From contig OZ059896.1 of NCBI GenBank assembly GCA_964057225.1, forward strand, positions 16,628,501 to 16,692,500: a stretch of DNA of 64,000 nucleotides. The letters are read 5' to 3'. The translations under genes were made by a program, and so were the position numbers. Source of the DNA: Auanema rhodensis. Its lineage: Eukaryota > Nematoda > Chromadorea > Rhabditida > Rhabditidae. The notes under the pieces are model-generated. The model was not told the DNA's origin and made no database searches. It saw nothing but the letters and a program-made list of their open reading frames with translations. Below, in pieces: positions 13,501 through 27,654 of the stretch; positions within the stretch are counted from its first letter, which is position 1, and every line of letters starts with the position of its first letter.

Positions 13501-14749
13501 CTTTCTTGTCAATTTCTTCTCTAAGTATATTTAATAATTTATTTCTTGTAATTTATCACATATACTATTTTGAGAGAACGTCAAATATATTCTCACTAAA
13601 TTGCGGAAAAAGTAAAATATGTGCGTGGTTCATATACTCAATATATTGAGAATTAGTTGTTTTTTTTTATCCAAAATTGAAATAAGAGATAAAATCTCAA
13701 TGGGATTCTGGCTTTTCTTAAAACAGGAAGACGGGATGTAACAAAATACAATATAAAATATAATGAGATATATTTTATGAACAAAAAATATATATTATTT
13801 AGATCTTATATAGTCTATAAATATGTATATTTATCTATTTTGTCAGCTGATTTTATGAGCAATTTCTTAGAATCTCTGATTATAGAAGCTACTTCAAGTT
13901 TCGGACAACAATAGACTTTTTTTTAGATATAACACTTATTTTTGAATAATATATATATATATATATATATATAGAAAATAATAGTAGGCCATGCCTATTT
14001 TGCGGATAAGACCTCCTCCAATAGCCTTTGCTCATCTGTACTCAATCTATTACGTATAGGCTTAAGATCCAGTCTTAGTTAGTAATGCCATCGTCTTAAA
14101 TCTTATTTTAGAACTTTAAGTTTTGAAGAAAACAAAAATCTGAAATGGCTATTATCCTTAAGAATATTTTGATAATTTCTTATGATCATCTATGAGGGCA
14201 AGAGAATGAATCATTTAATGCTCAAAGCTTAAACTTTTAGCAAACTTTTCTATAATTTGTCCTAATTGATGTCATAAAAATTAGAAATGCTGACAATTAA
14301 ATGAATGCAACCGCTATTGATCAAAGTTCTATTTGAAAATAAAAAAAACTATATATCACGATCACACTCATCATCATTGAAAAGGCTTCTTTTGAACATG
14401 ACGTCAACATCTTCATGTGTCATATTCTAATTCGGTTTTTGGTAGCTATATACATACATATCTCTTCCATCATGATCAAACTCTATTATTATTTTCATAT
14501 TAATCTATGTATGTATAATAAGTCAAACTATACTATTTATTCTAAAACTTTTTTTTTGTTTTTATTTAAAAATTATATTAATATTTTTACTTTTTTTTTA
14601 TTTAAGGGTATTTTTTTTTCAGATCCACGCAACGTGAAATATACTGTCATCATACCTGTGCCACTGATACGAATAACGTTCAGTTTGTTCTGGATGCCTG
14701 CTTAGATATGATCATAGCCAAGAATCTCAAGAGCATGGGACTTTGCTAG
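1221..14749 (+). CDS. Heterotrimeric G protein alpha subunit (nematode GPA-type)
   Basis: GTP-binding alpha subunit that couples a seven-helix receptor to effectors at the inner plasma membrane. Exons 1221-1338, 12211-12266, 12371-12499, 12574-12728, 12886-13014, 13059-13188, 13240-13454 and 14623-14749 join in phase to 352 residues, normal for the family. Visible motifs are the P-loop GAGESGKS, switch [15 protein letters not shown] with the catalytic Gln, NKKD and TCATDT. The N-terminus MGHCTS fits Gly2 myristoylation and Cys4 palmitoylation. The C-terminus reads KSMGLC, so the pertussis-toxin cysteine at position -4 is a Met. Intron 1 is 10,872 bp, while most others are 45-160 bp (intron 4 is 157 bp). 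The sequence resembles Gi/o-like and nematode-specific gpa subunits; I cannot name the orthologue. Confidence 0.95.
1502..1562. repeat. (TA)n microsatellite in G alpha intron 1
   Basis: About 60 bp of uninterrupted AT/TA dinucleotides. Confidence 0.95.
7684..7693. repeat. G homopolymer (10 G on the + strand)
   Basis: A run of ten G, rare in this AT-rich sequence, within G alpha intron 1. It could be a polymorphic tract or a sequencing artefact. Confidence 0.7.
11903..11924 (+). other. Possible alternative first exon of the G alpha gene
   Basis: A start codon at 11903 (second ATG at 11909, reading MGCQV) is followed by a consensus donor GTAAGT at 11925. The phase is 1, the same as the annotated exon 1, so it could splice in frame to exon 2 at 12211. 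MGC is a typical acylated G alpha N-terminus. The product would lack the N-terminal helix and the KLLLL strand before the P-loop, so function is doubtful. It may be a chance match. Confidence 0.2.
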
Positions 14750-16038
14750 CACATTTCGTATTCCAACCTAGTTTTGATATTTTTGGTTTTTATTTTGAGT
14801 CAGGTCTACAAACATTCAGTGTAATCGAATCACGATTATGACGTAGGATTCATCTACTTCACAATCATACTTCATCAGTTTTCGAAATCATTGAGAGATT
14901 AATATGCCGATTATGTTAATAATGCCAACATACATGTCATCTTTCAACAACTTCTGAATTTATTTTCACAGTGCTATTTTCAGATCTTTCGCATCTTTCA
15001 TTATATAATTTAAGATAGTGATACTTATATATAACCCAGTTTAACGCTTAGTCACAAATATCACAAATATTATATTATCCATGAAATTTTTAAAATAACT
15101 GACTTAATCAGTATAGAGGTGTCAAAATGCTTTTTTGTTATTGTTTATACTCATCTAATTAATCACTTTCACATTCTCAAATGTTTGATATCAAGCTAGT
15201 TTAGCATTCTGTTGTACAATTCAGTTCTTCATAGCCTTCTTTATCTCTTCCATCATCTTCCCACTATCTCATACAATACGAATGATTATTTTTCAATCTA
15301 CTGAAAGCGGATTTGCAGTTATCTAAGCATATACATAAGCAAAAGCATAATAGCATTCATTGAAACATCCTTGTTTAGTTTTCATAATTTTCAGATTTGT
15401 ATGCGGTATATAGCAATGTGATGCATTTGTGCTCTTCTTCACTCTTTCTTTTCATTTTTCGAATAACCATCCACTTTTTTTTTAACTTTTTCCTCCTCTT
15501 CCTCATTGTTCCTATTATTTCTGCTCTCTGAACTATGTGGCTTTGCTCTCTTTGTCTTATAGATCTCATCCTAATGAGGAAAAAACGCCAATTAATTGTT
15601 ATGTATAGCTTTATTATTCATTATTTACGGTTACTTATTATGTCTATTATTAATCCGTTGACAACTTACTAAATTTGACAATCTACTTTTATGAATTCAT
15701 TGTAAATATATAAAAAATAATATGCTAAGTATTGTGCTGTACAAATGCTCAGATTATGAATGAAAGCACAAACAAGAAGATCCACAAATTCATATGAATG
15801 CAAATATATCTATATACATCCTTATTGTGGATGCTTCTTTTACAATGACGATCTATCGGAATGTTCTAGATCATGCTTAAACGTGTATGACTTAGTCACA
15901 TCAATAGAATAGTATAGTGAAGCATATTAAACAAATAAAAAAGTGATTATATAAGAAGCAAAACAAATTCTTTCCTAGTAACAACCTCAAGTATTCTCAA
16001 AAAAAAAGGTATGAATTCTTGCTAGCTGTTATGAACGA
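14750..16038. other. Intergenic region after the G alpha gene
   Basis: AT-rich sequence between a plus-strand gene end and a minus-strand gene end (convergent). No coding exon, RNA gene or long repeat was recognised. Confidence 0.5.
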
Positions 16039-16683
16039 TTATAAATGATGCTGAAGTGAAGGAGAATACTCATGAAGTAACTTCATGTTTTCCATCTTTG
16101 CACATTCTTCGCGAGCTGCTACGATATCGTCGCTAATAGCCTGTTTTAATTCATCTAAAAGCAGTCTGATACAAAGAGAAATGAGTAATCTATTTCAATA
16201 CCTAAACTGGAAAAACTGCGCATTTCTCTTAAATGCCCAATCACCAAACATTCAACTTCTGATCCGTAAAAATCGTTCTCAAATTTGTGTAAGAAATGAA
16301 CTTCCTGAAAATTTTTATTGGTAAAAATAGCAGAAATACGAAAAAATCTTACAACTGTTCGTTTTTCGTTCTGATAATGGGGGTTCCAACCCACACTCAG
16401 TACAACGTCATGAACCTGAATGTTTGTGATTTATTGGAATTCTTGAAAATGCAAGCAATTACCTGACCATTGTTTATCCACCCATATCCAAAATAAACTC
16501 CACACGTTATAGCAGGATCAAGGTTCGCCACAACATCATCATCCATGTTCGCTAAACAAGGAAGTTTTATGATGCATATTAAAAATATAATTCACCTGTT
16601 GGACATCCCAAATCCTTACCCCCTCTTCCAAATCCAGAGACAACTTTGCCTTTAAATTTGAAAAGGATATTAGATTGAGACAT
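16039..16683 (-). CDS. Riboflavin kinase (flavokinase)
   Basis: Phosphorylates riboflavin with ATP to give FMN, the first step of flavin cofactor synthesis. Exons (minus) 16683-16596, 16551-16463, 16415-16353, 16304-16202 and 16154-16039 join in phase to 152 residues, the size of the animal single-domain enzyme. Visible motifs are GFGRGGKDLGCPTAN, which is the nucleotide/flavin loop with the PTAN signature, then SVGWNPHYQ, then HFLHKFENDFYG with the catalytic Glu region, then GHLREMRSFSSLDELKQAI. The last intron uses the acceptor TTTTAG at about 16155-16160, which keeps the frame; the nearer-looking TATCAG does not. An acceptor TTTCAG sits one base before the ATG, suggesting trans-splicing downstream of the TTI1-like gene. 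Confidence 0.95.
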
Positions 16684-16684
16684 G

Positions 16685-16690
16685 CTGAAA
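16685..16690 (-). promoter_or_regulatory. Probable spliced-leader acceptor of riboflavin kinase
   Basis: On the minus strand TTTCAG is followed by one C and then the ATG. No upstream coding exon is needed, so this is best read as a trans-splice acceptor. It lies about 105 bp after the polyadenylation signal of the upstream gene, the arrangement of nematode operons. Confidence 0.6.
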
Positions 16691-16793
16691 CCAATTAGGA
16701 GCATTAGTCACCAAATCACAAACCAAAATTAAAAATAGTAACGAAAACTTAACGTAATGTAATCAAAGTTCTATTTTTTAATAACAATAATTC

Positions 16794-16799
16794 TTTATT
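16794..16799 (-). terminator. AATAAA polyadenylation signal of the TTI1-like gene
   Basis: AATAAA on the minus strand, 16 bases after the TAG stop at 16815-16817, followed by a T/A-rich stretch before the next gene. Confidence 0.6.
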
Positions 16800-16814
16800 A
16801 ACAGATAAAAATAT

Positions 16815-19800
16815 CTAATTCAAGAGACCAGTAGTGGGTTTATGACTAACGAAATCGCTTAATCGTTGAATACAATTTGCAGCAAGAGATCTGATATGAG
16901 GATGAACATGCGGCTTGGTAAAGTTTTCTATTATCGGACGAACATTTTGCCAGTCTTCGTCAGAAATCTCAATTTTTATGAAAACATCGGGTAGCCTGAA
17001 TGTAATATCTTATATGATTATCGTACAGAACTCAAATTATACCCGTTTAGCAATGATTCCAATAGCTTGAAATTTGATGAGTAAGCGAATGAATTCCTAT
17101 TCTTGCTTTCCTTCAGAAGCCATTTAGCCAATTTTGGCCATAATTCGGTTTTTATGCGTTGATAAACAAAGGTGTTAGACAGCATTGCCATTTCGTAAAT
17201 AACCTATATCAAATGTACGAAAATCATTCAAATTTTCCTTCGTTTCCTATGAAATACCTCGAAAGAGACTTTCCAAATTTCTAACTCTTGATCAGAAAAA
17301 CGTTGAATTAATGTTAACCAATTTTGATGGAGGATGGGCAACAAAATATTTTCAAAGTTGCGCAAAAAATGAAGACCTACAAATAGCAAAAACATGAGTG
17401 TTCGAAGAAATAAACAAAACCTTCTTTCAATATTTCAGTTACAACAATTTTTACAGGGACGTGGGGAGAAGATAGAAGATGTTTTGTCCTGAAATAATTA
17501 TATTTAAATTCTTTGTTATATTTTATATATAAATTATTATTACATTTGTAAAATGGATTCTACCGACAGTACTGTAGGCGGGGGAGGTAACCTTTCGACT
17601 TCGACCGGGCCGGGATCATTGATATTATCTTCATCTAGAACTAGTTGTTGTTCTTGATGTTGAATTACAGTTGTTTCATCTGCTAGGTTAGGATACCACC
17701 GATTCATAGCTTTGACGTAAGATCGCAAGGCCCGAAGAACTCCATACGTCCATTCCTTAAACAAAATTCCCATATGAGGCATCACGTTTTCTTCGTACTT
17801 GATTAAAAGATTCTAAAGCTTCTAGCATGGTTTTCGTAATATATTGAACTTGTTCAAACATCCTACAATCGTCAGCAACGTCTAGTAATGCTGATAGCAC
17901 GCAAGGGGCTTGAATGTAATGATCATACGATCGGGATGCTAACGTAATTCTATTCACTAGATAAATAGAATTATCAAGAATATATTCTGAAAGTGTTTTT
18001 CCCGAATTCTGAAATTTAAAACTGTGCCAAGGCTGTGAAAGAGGAAATAACAAAACCTGAGCAAGTTCCTGAACGGAAGCTTCTGCGGCATCACGGACAA
18101 ACCAACTAGGGTGGGAGTATAATTGAAACAACATATATAAACCATTTACCAGTAGCTGAAAATTAATTTTGATTTTTCTGAACAAGTTCAAAAACCTTAC
18201 TTGTAATGATGCCGATCCTTCACTTAATCGCTTGGAACATGTGGTCAAACTACAGATTGTAGCAATAGCTAAGACCGTTTCATTCGGTGGTGCTTGAGAG
18301 CTGTCTAAGTAAATAGAAGGTCACGCATAATATGAATTGATTACAGAACCTCCGATCCGATCATCTCTTCGATAAGCAGGAATATGGATGTTTCTAACTT
18401 CTTCCAGAAATTGCTCAGCACATAAAGATAGAATGTCTTGATCATATGAGCTTTTTTCCTCAAGCTTGTCAATAACGAACAAAATTATAATAGAAAAGGC
18501 GATTTTTCCACTTAAATCACTAGCTCTCAATTCCGAAACGAGCAAATCTATAGCCTTAAACAATTATACTGTATATCAATGTCTTGCATTTTAACAGCTA
18601 CCTCCTCTTTACCGTTTAAAGCAATTTCTGAGCACACAGTTATGACATCATTCATGTCTACTCCAAATTGAACAGGTAGAGATGCCACAATGTCTATACA
18701 ATTATAACTCATCTGACAATACTTACTTTTTACAATATCCCACCTTTCACTGTCATTTCTTTGAAATTTCTTGATACACGAAGACGGTTGATATCAACTC
18801 TAATAACTGCAGCAAATGATCGCAATAATTGAACTACAGGTAAGCTATGAGAAGACACAAGTCTAGCAAAATCTACTCCCAAGCAAGATATTAATGAGCT
18901 CAACTGCATAGAAGAATATGAAACATTATTGTTGTTTCATAATATTACCTGTGAAAATGATGCTGATGTTTGGGTCGCCCGTCTTATTGTTACAGGTAAA
19001 TTGTCAGCTAGGGACGTCATCTTGTCATGCATATACTTTGAAAAGCGTAGACCAGATTGATCCTTGACTTTACCCAATTTTTCATGAACGCTAGTGGCAA
19101 TTCTACATGAATATTTAAAAGGATTTTATAAAGAGTCAATAAGTTCTCTTGTATATAATATGAGAAAAACTCTTAAATAATATTGAATATAAAAAATATT
19201 TGAAATTGAATATATGCCAAAACGTGATAAATTCAACTTTCCATATACTTAATTTTTGAGCTTACAAATTCATTTCGTATAATTTTTTTAGCGGCACGGT
19301 TGAACCGCGTAGAGGTGTCAGAAAAATCTCATGTATTGTGTAAATAGAGTTTGTAATTCATAACATACCTTTCAAACGAATCTCGGCTCATCAATAAAAT
19401 TGTATCAAACACAACTGTATCAAGTGTTATTCCGAAGAAATCTCCGCATTCCTCATACACTTTCATAAGGCATATAAATATACTCTCACGAATTTCAGCA
19501 CTTCTATGAGTACACAAGCGTGACACTACCAAGCTAATCTGAAAAAAATAATTTTTTTAAAATATTGTGCCATAAACCAACTGATGATTGTAACTTTGAG
19601 CGAGCCAGTTCCATCCATTCTCCGTCACGGTTGAGGTTCATGTTCCTGCTAGTCAATTTAGTCGATTTCGGAAATTCTGTGATCGTCATTGCCTGATCGT
19701 TAAAACCATAAATAATAAAATCACCAAAAAGCTGCAAGTATGGGACTAAAACTTATTTTAACTAGACAAACAACCTTAATTGATTGTTCAAGAATAGAAA

Positions 19801-20633
19801 TTTTTTCTGTAGGACTTGAAACTATATTAATAAGCCTCGCGAGTAACCCAGGCATTACTGTACAACATCCTTGCAAATGAAGTTTTTGATCATCAGAAAC
19901 TAATAAAATAATAGTTTTTAAACAATGTAATCTGAATAAAGAATATATTAAGACCATTAAAGATTTCACAACCTGGCTTCAGCATTTTTTGATGTATCCT
20001 CAGCTATTTGAGCACAATAATACACAAGTGCTCCGAAAAGTGGTACTGCATCAGGTGTTCCAAGCCCTAAAGCAACATTGAAGCAAGTGTTAAATGATTT
20101 GAGAACCTTCCCAAGAAGCATTTATACGACTAATCAATTGTATAAACTGATGAATACAATTTGAAAATGCATCAACTTCCGAGTTTACAGTTGGAGTTCG
20201 AGATAATAAACAAGATAGCAATGGTTGTAAATGCTCGTTCCATTTCAATGAGCATTTCCAAAAAGAGAATTGATATACAAATACAGTTCAACATATTTCT
20301 CCTACCATCAGTTCTTGGCGATGACACACAGATGAAATAATTTTATAGAAAGAAATTTCATAGTCAACAAAATTTTGTTTTGTAATTGATGTAAAACAAA
20401 CAATCCGTAAAGTAACCAGAACCGCTGATCTTATAGCATCCCATTCCTCTTGGAGAACATAAGCCGAACTATCTGGCGAAATATGCGATGAAACCCGTAA
20501 TCGTTTTCACAACATTACCTTCTAGAAGTAAAAATATGACGTCTAGAGCATCTTTTATGTTTTCGTCATTTTTTTGGAGTAATAAAAGTTTGTGAAGAGC
20601 AGTCTGAACTCGTTGAAACCATACTCCTTCCAT
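16815..20633 (-). CDS. TELO2-interacting protein 1 (TTI1)-like HEAT-repeat protein
   Basis: TTI1 is a subunit of the TTT (TELO2-TTI1-TTI2) co-chaperone that matures PIKK kinases such as mTOR, ATM and ATR. The gene has many short exons and encodes an estimated 900-1000 residues of helical, HEAT-like sequence; human TTI1 is about 1,090. The call rests mainly on the C-terminal part: a block reading LWPKLAKWLLKES then FKLLESLLNG (17060-17160) matches in order the TTI1 segment LPKLAGSL...FKLQLAVLQGL. The protein starts MEGVWFQRVQ at 20633 and ends KPTTGLLN. Individual internal exons are less certain; a larger intron covers about 19110-19340. It lies 131 bp upstream of riboflavin kinase on the same strand. 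Confidence 0.75.
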
Positions 20634-21214
20634 CTATGTAATTCATTCAATTTATGTCTTAATTTTATTTGTTACAAGATATGTGATTGTGGAAACAAAA
20701 TGAAATTCTGTGAATATATATGTATTTTTATACACATCGATCATCTTAGTCAAGAAAAAAAATAGCGCAACAAAGTTCGCATAAATATGGTTCACGAGCA
20801 CCTTTAATTTCAAAACTTATCTCCGTGTAGAAAAAATTACTTAAGAAAGTTTCAAAGGCACATACATGCACATTATGAGCAAGGCAGACTAATGAGAGGC
20901 AGTAGCAAAATGTACAAAATTAATTCCTACGCCAGGTAATAAATGCTAAACAACTGCTCATCATCAGAGGAAATATGCTAAACTGAAATTATTATGACTA
21001 TTTGTGACAAGACTTGGAACCGAATAAAGTCAGCTATCAAAGTGGGATACAAAATATAGGATTAGATGAAAAGGAAAGGCATATCACAACAGATGGTGAA
21101 GACTACATGGAGAAGTGTGAGTACATTACAAGTTAAACATTAAGTCAATAAATTAAAATATTCTATATCTACTATGTTTAATCAGAGATGATAAGTGTGC
21201 TTCAATCTTAACGA
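20634..21214. other. Intergenic, SH2D4-like to TTI1-like
   Basis: About 580 bp between two minus-strand genes. No exon is supported. It should carry the 3'UTR of the SH2D4-like gene and the promoter of the TTI1-like gene. Confidence 0.5.
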
Positions 21215-23478
<2,264 letters not shown>

Positions 23479-24877
23479 GACTACTGAAGATGGAAATATC
23501 CGTGGTAACAAATAACTTCACCTTGATAACTGGCAAATCATGAACTATAAAAATAATAACACTAGCGAATACATTAAGACAATAACAAATGAGAAATATG
23601 TTTAAATAGTACAAAAAGAGCGTTTCCTAAACAGGAAAAGATATCAATCTATGAAGAACTTAATAAAACATATTTTCGGGCAGAGGTCAATACTGAGACA
23701 AAATGTTTGGAACAATCTTTGTCGGGAACAGACGAAACCTGCGACCACCGGACAGCTGTTGAAAAACTTCGGACAAAACAAAGCATCACTGAATAATATA
23801 AACTGATGAACCCACTCAAATTCGAAAAATGGGTTGATTCAAAACAGCTTAAAACCAACGAAAATGATAGTTTGATATAGGTCAGCAAAAATAAGAAGCT
23901 TTAGTTTCAGAAGAATACAATCTTAAGATATATAGAAAGGTAACAATAAGAGACGAAGGCTGCGCTACAAACGAATAGTGATCGGCCTACTCAAGCACAT
24001 GCACACAAAAGGAATTCAATCGCCGCACAAACAAAACCCAGCGGCAGTGGTCCTCAACGATTGCGCAGACGAGAACACATATAGAGAGTGCAGAAGGAAA
24101 AAGATTTGAATGATAATAAGAAGTGTTTCGTGGTACGTACAGAAAAAAGGTGCTAAAAGCAAAGTAAAATCGCGGCAATAAATTCAGTTATAGGCAAGAA
24201 AAAACTCTATACACTCCTAAGATAATGTTTAAGGCGAATTATAACTAAAAAAATTGACAAATATATTGAATAATATTTTTTTCTATTTAGTCAATATGTT
24301 TTACATCAGTTAAAAAACAAAAAGGGCAGGGTTGGTACAGCAAACTAAGGTGTACAATGTCATTTGTCAGAACAATTCAAAAGCTAGATAGATAAAACTA
24401 TCACGAAAACCTTCTGAAACGAAAACAACAAAGAAAGCAAACGGTAGTTGAACAGATTAAATCAATATTAACAAACAAAAAAAGAAGAGGCTAGGAGAAA
24501 CTAACGAGGCTTTAGATAAAACCATTAAGCATTAAGTGTTACAAATACGTAATCGAAATATTGCGTATCTTAATGACATTTAAAAGTAAAAATTATATTA
24601 TCTCAATTTATTATTAATATAAATTTTGATTTGGAATAAGTTTTATTGATTTCAACCCTGGAACTAAAAAGGCCACTGAAATAAAGCAGTGTGCTATCTG
24701 GGAACTTGTTTGAAAATAGTGTTAAGGAAGAGTAAAAAAATTGTTATAAATATATGGCGATCCAACAACTGAAAGCTAAATCGAATATAATTTAAAAGAC
24801 AATAAGCACAATTTACTTTTTTTCAGCTATGAAAAAACATAATAATGACTTGCAAACGAACTGGAATAAATTAAATT
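23479..24877. other. Divergent intergenic region
   Basis: About 1.4 kb between the minus-strand SH2D4-like gene and the plus-strand small gene at 24878, so it should hold two promoters. A splice-acceptor-like TTTTTTTCAG ends near 24827 and may be the trans-splice site of the next gene. No exon or repeat was recognised. Confidence 0.5.
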
Positions 24878-25114
24878 ATGAGTGGTTTCGAATATTCACG
24901 CTTCAATAGTAGACTGCATCGATTCGTTCGTTTCATTGGAATGTTACCTCCTATAGAGAAACCTTCAGGTTTGTATATACAATTAATCTTTATCTTTCAA
25001 ATAGAACAAAAATATTTTGCTGCTTGTTCAGAAGATCGTTGGAAACGAGCTAGAAGACGAACCGAACAAACGAAACTTCCGAAACTAGCTACTATTGGAT
25101 TGAGACGAGTATAG
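24878..25114 (+). CDS. Small basic protein, function unknown (66 aa)
   Basis: Exons 24878-24968 and 25005-25114 join in phase across a 36-bp intron. The protein starts MSGFEYSRFNSRLHRF and its second half is rich in Arg and Lys (RWKRARRRTEQTKLPK). No signal peptide or membrane segment is seen and I do not recognise a family. The next gene starts 85 bp downstream on the same strand with no clear AATAAA between them, so the two may share an operon. A donor-like GTATAG overlaps the stop codon, so an alternative 3' end is possible. Confidence 0.5.
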   Translation: MSGFEYSRFNSRLHRFVRFIGMLPPIEKPSGLYIQLIFIFQIEQKYFAACSEDRWKRARRRTEQTKLPKLATIGLRRV

Positions 25115-25199
25115 TAAAAGAAGAATAGCTTTTATACTAGAAAATTTTTGCTAGAAATTATCGAAGGATCCCATAAGAAATGACGTACTAGTAAGAAAT

Positions 25200-26927
25200 A
25201 TGCAGATTTCGTCTCTTAATATTTCTGGAATTGGAGAATTGAAAGAAGAAAATAGTAACGTGGACGTGAAAAAAACACAACGAAAAAGGTTAGTTCAACA
25301 AAAAATTGTCATCAATATCACATATTAGTTAGTTATATTATTGACATACTAAACAGTTAAAATTTAAAAGCGAGATGCAACCGATTTTCGTTTTCGTACG
25401 TTAAAGAATATGGTGGAACAAGTCTGTCAAGGTTGCCAGACACGTATCATTAGCATATCACGTCTGGTCTACGTGAATCAAATTTTAGTTACATAATATA
25501 GGTAATAGTATAGAAGTTCCAGAAACAGTAAAATATGAAACAAAAATGAACTAACAATGTTAAAATAGTGTAAATTGTAAACATTTTGTTTCAAATAATT
25601 TTTTTTCGAAGAATTGGTTAATCTGTTTCTTTTCAACAATAACAGAATGTTCTTTCAAAAACGAGATTAACTTCAGAACACTGACCATGGGAATAGTAAA
25701 TAATACAAAAATCAGAAAGAATAGTATTGATTCTTCTTCTTTAGATTTTCTACCAGTCATGCAGGTGATGAGTGTAAAAAGATGCATTTCGCTGCTATAA
25801 CCGTAGAGAAAATAATTGAAGAGTAAGCCGAAAGGATTTAGGCTTCGAGTTTTTTTGTATATTTTTCAGACGCATTGAAAGAGTTAAACAGAATATACAG
25901 GAAAAGCGAAGAAACGTGAACGTTGTTGAAGATTTGATGAGGAAGGTAAAAAGGAGACACACCCAGTAGTTGCATGCATAAAGGGCGGTCATTCAGCTTT
26001 CTATTTCTTCCCTTTCTTCCTTTAAAACTTGCCGGAATAGAGAGATGGAAAGGAAGGAAAGGCAAGCTGAGTTTGGGAATTCCAAATTCTGGTCCAAACC
26101 ATGATGACTAATCCCGGAGAAAGAGTGACAAACACCCGCTCACACACACTCACACACACTCACATTCACTGACCAGAGACGCATCACATACATAGAGATT
26201 CAAAAAGGAGCTGGGTTTCCAAATGAAGATGAACAGTGAACATCCGTTTGTGTTTGTGTAGAATCTCCAAGGAATTACGAGAGAATATTATGCTAAGCTT
26301 CATTTTGTTTTAATATGAAAAAGCAGCATCATACATCCGTTTGCACATACTAGATTCACGGCGAAATCTAACTATATTTGTTCAAAATGTTCAGTTGCAG
26401 TACTCGGGACCGGATGCTGAATCGTCTTTTCGCCAGCTCATTGACAAATATGCTAGATCATGTGTCGAATTGAGCAGTATAAACTGTTCCCTGTTTTTGT
26501 TCAAAGCGGATAATGCTAAAAATATGTAAGTATTTTATTCGATAGAAACTAAAATCATCAAGAGAAGAGACAAGATAATTCATTGGTTATAACACATATC
26601 TTTCATTATCGTCTGTTCAAGAACGAGATGTTAAAATCGATTAAATCCATCTAAAAGGATTAACAATTCTTATCGATCTAGCGAAGTATATGAATATGAA
26701 GTAATAACATTTGTTATTAACTATACTAAATATTGTATATTAATATGTTAGAGCCAAATAATTTAAAAATCTAGAAAACATATAATAATAAAATTTTAAT
26801 TTTCAGTGATGAAGCATACAGTTATCAGAATGAAATGAAACGAATCCTAAGTGATATTGAATTGGAAAAACATCGTATTGAATCCTTAAATCGTATACTG
26901 GAATCATTTGAAAAGACGGCCACATGA
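25200..26927 (+). CDS. Small coiled-coil protein, function unknown (138 aa)
   Basis: Four exons, 25200-25288, 25870-25945, 26395-26525 and 26807-26927, join in phase (2, 0, 2) with good donors and TTTCAG-type acceptors. The third exon has no in-frame ATG before its acceptor, so upstream exons are required, and the two found satisfy both phases. The protein has an acidic/polar N-terminus (SLNISGIGELKEEN), a strongly basic segment (KKTQRKRRIERVKQN) and a C-terminal helix likely to form a coiled coil (MKRILSDIELEKHRIES). No membrane segment is seen and I do not recognise the family. Small subunits of tethering or kinetochore complexes look like this, but that is only an analogy. AATAAA lies four bases after the stop. 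Confidence 0.72.
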
Positions 26928-26930
26928 CAC

Positions 26931-26936
26931 AATAAA
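26931..26936 (+). terminator. AATAAA polyadenylation signal
   Basis: It begins four bases after the TGA at 26925-26927, implying a very short 3'UTR for the coiled-coil gene. Confidence 0.55.
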
Positions 26937-27369
26937 AGATATATTTAAGCTTTATTTTCCATAGTTTTTACTTTATTTCGAAACTAAACATTTTATATAA
27001 ATAAAAGATTATGAAATATGGATATAGAAATAAGTGAGTTGTAAATATTATATACCATATCCAAAGTATCAACCAAGGTATATATATGTATGTATATACA
27101 TATATAACATATATAATATGCAAAACAATAATAATAAAACTTTTAAAATAATAAAGCTGAATTTACAGTTTATGTAAAATAGAATTTTCATAATAAATCT
27201 TTATACATATAATTTTATTATAAAATTTTATGAGCGATCAACTACATTAACATGAATGTATGAAGATATTCAGCATTTGTAACAATAAAGTCACAGTTTC
27301 AATCATAAACAAAAGAATCTCATAAAACAGCAAAAACTATTGCTAGGAAACACAACTATGGTTTAGCTT
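26937..27369. other. Convergent intergenic region
   Basis: AT-rich 430 bp between the ends of a plus and a minus gene. Nothing coding is seen. Confidence 0.5.
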
Positions 27370-27569
27370 TCATATGACGCAGCAGATAACAGATTCTTCA
27401 TTTTCACGCACATCGACCGAAATTCCGGAATCATTAGATTGTGCAGCGCGAAAATGTTTTTTCATTGAGCGAAGACGTCCGACAGCTCGAGCTGTTCGAC
27501 TAGGAGCTACTCGGAATGTATCCACAATCTAAAAATATACATACAAAATATTTGAAAACATTAATATAA

Positions 27570-27654
<85 letters not shown>

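Noticed and set aside
16155-16170. Acceptor TATCAG for the last exon of riboflavin kinase
   Set aside because: It breaks the frame; TTTTAG a few bases further keeps SSLDELKQAI, which matches the family.
17757-18248. A 163-codon minus-strand open frame taken as a gene of its own
   Set aside because: It is exons of the TTI1-like gene read through introns; donors and acceptors inside it restore a longer protein.
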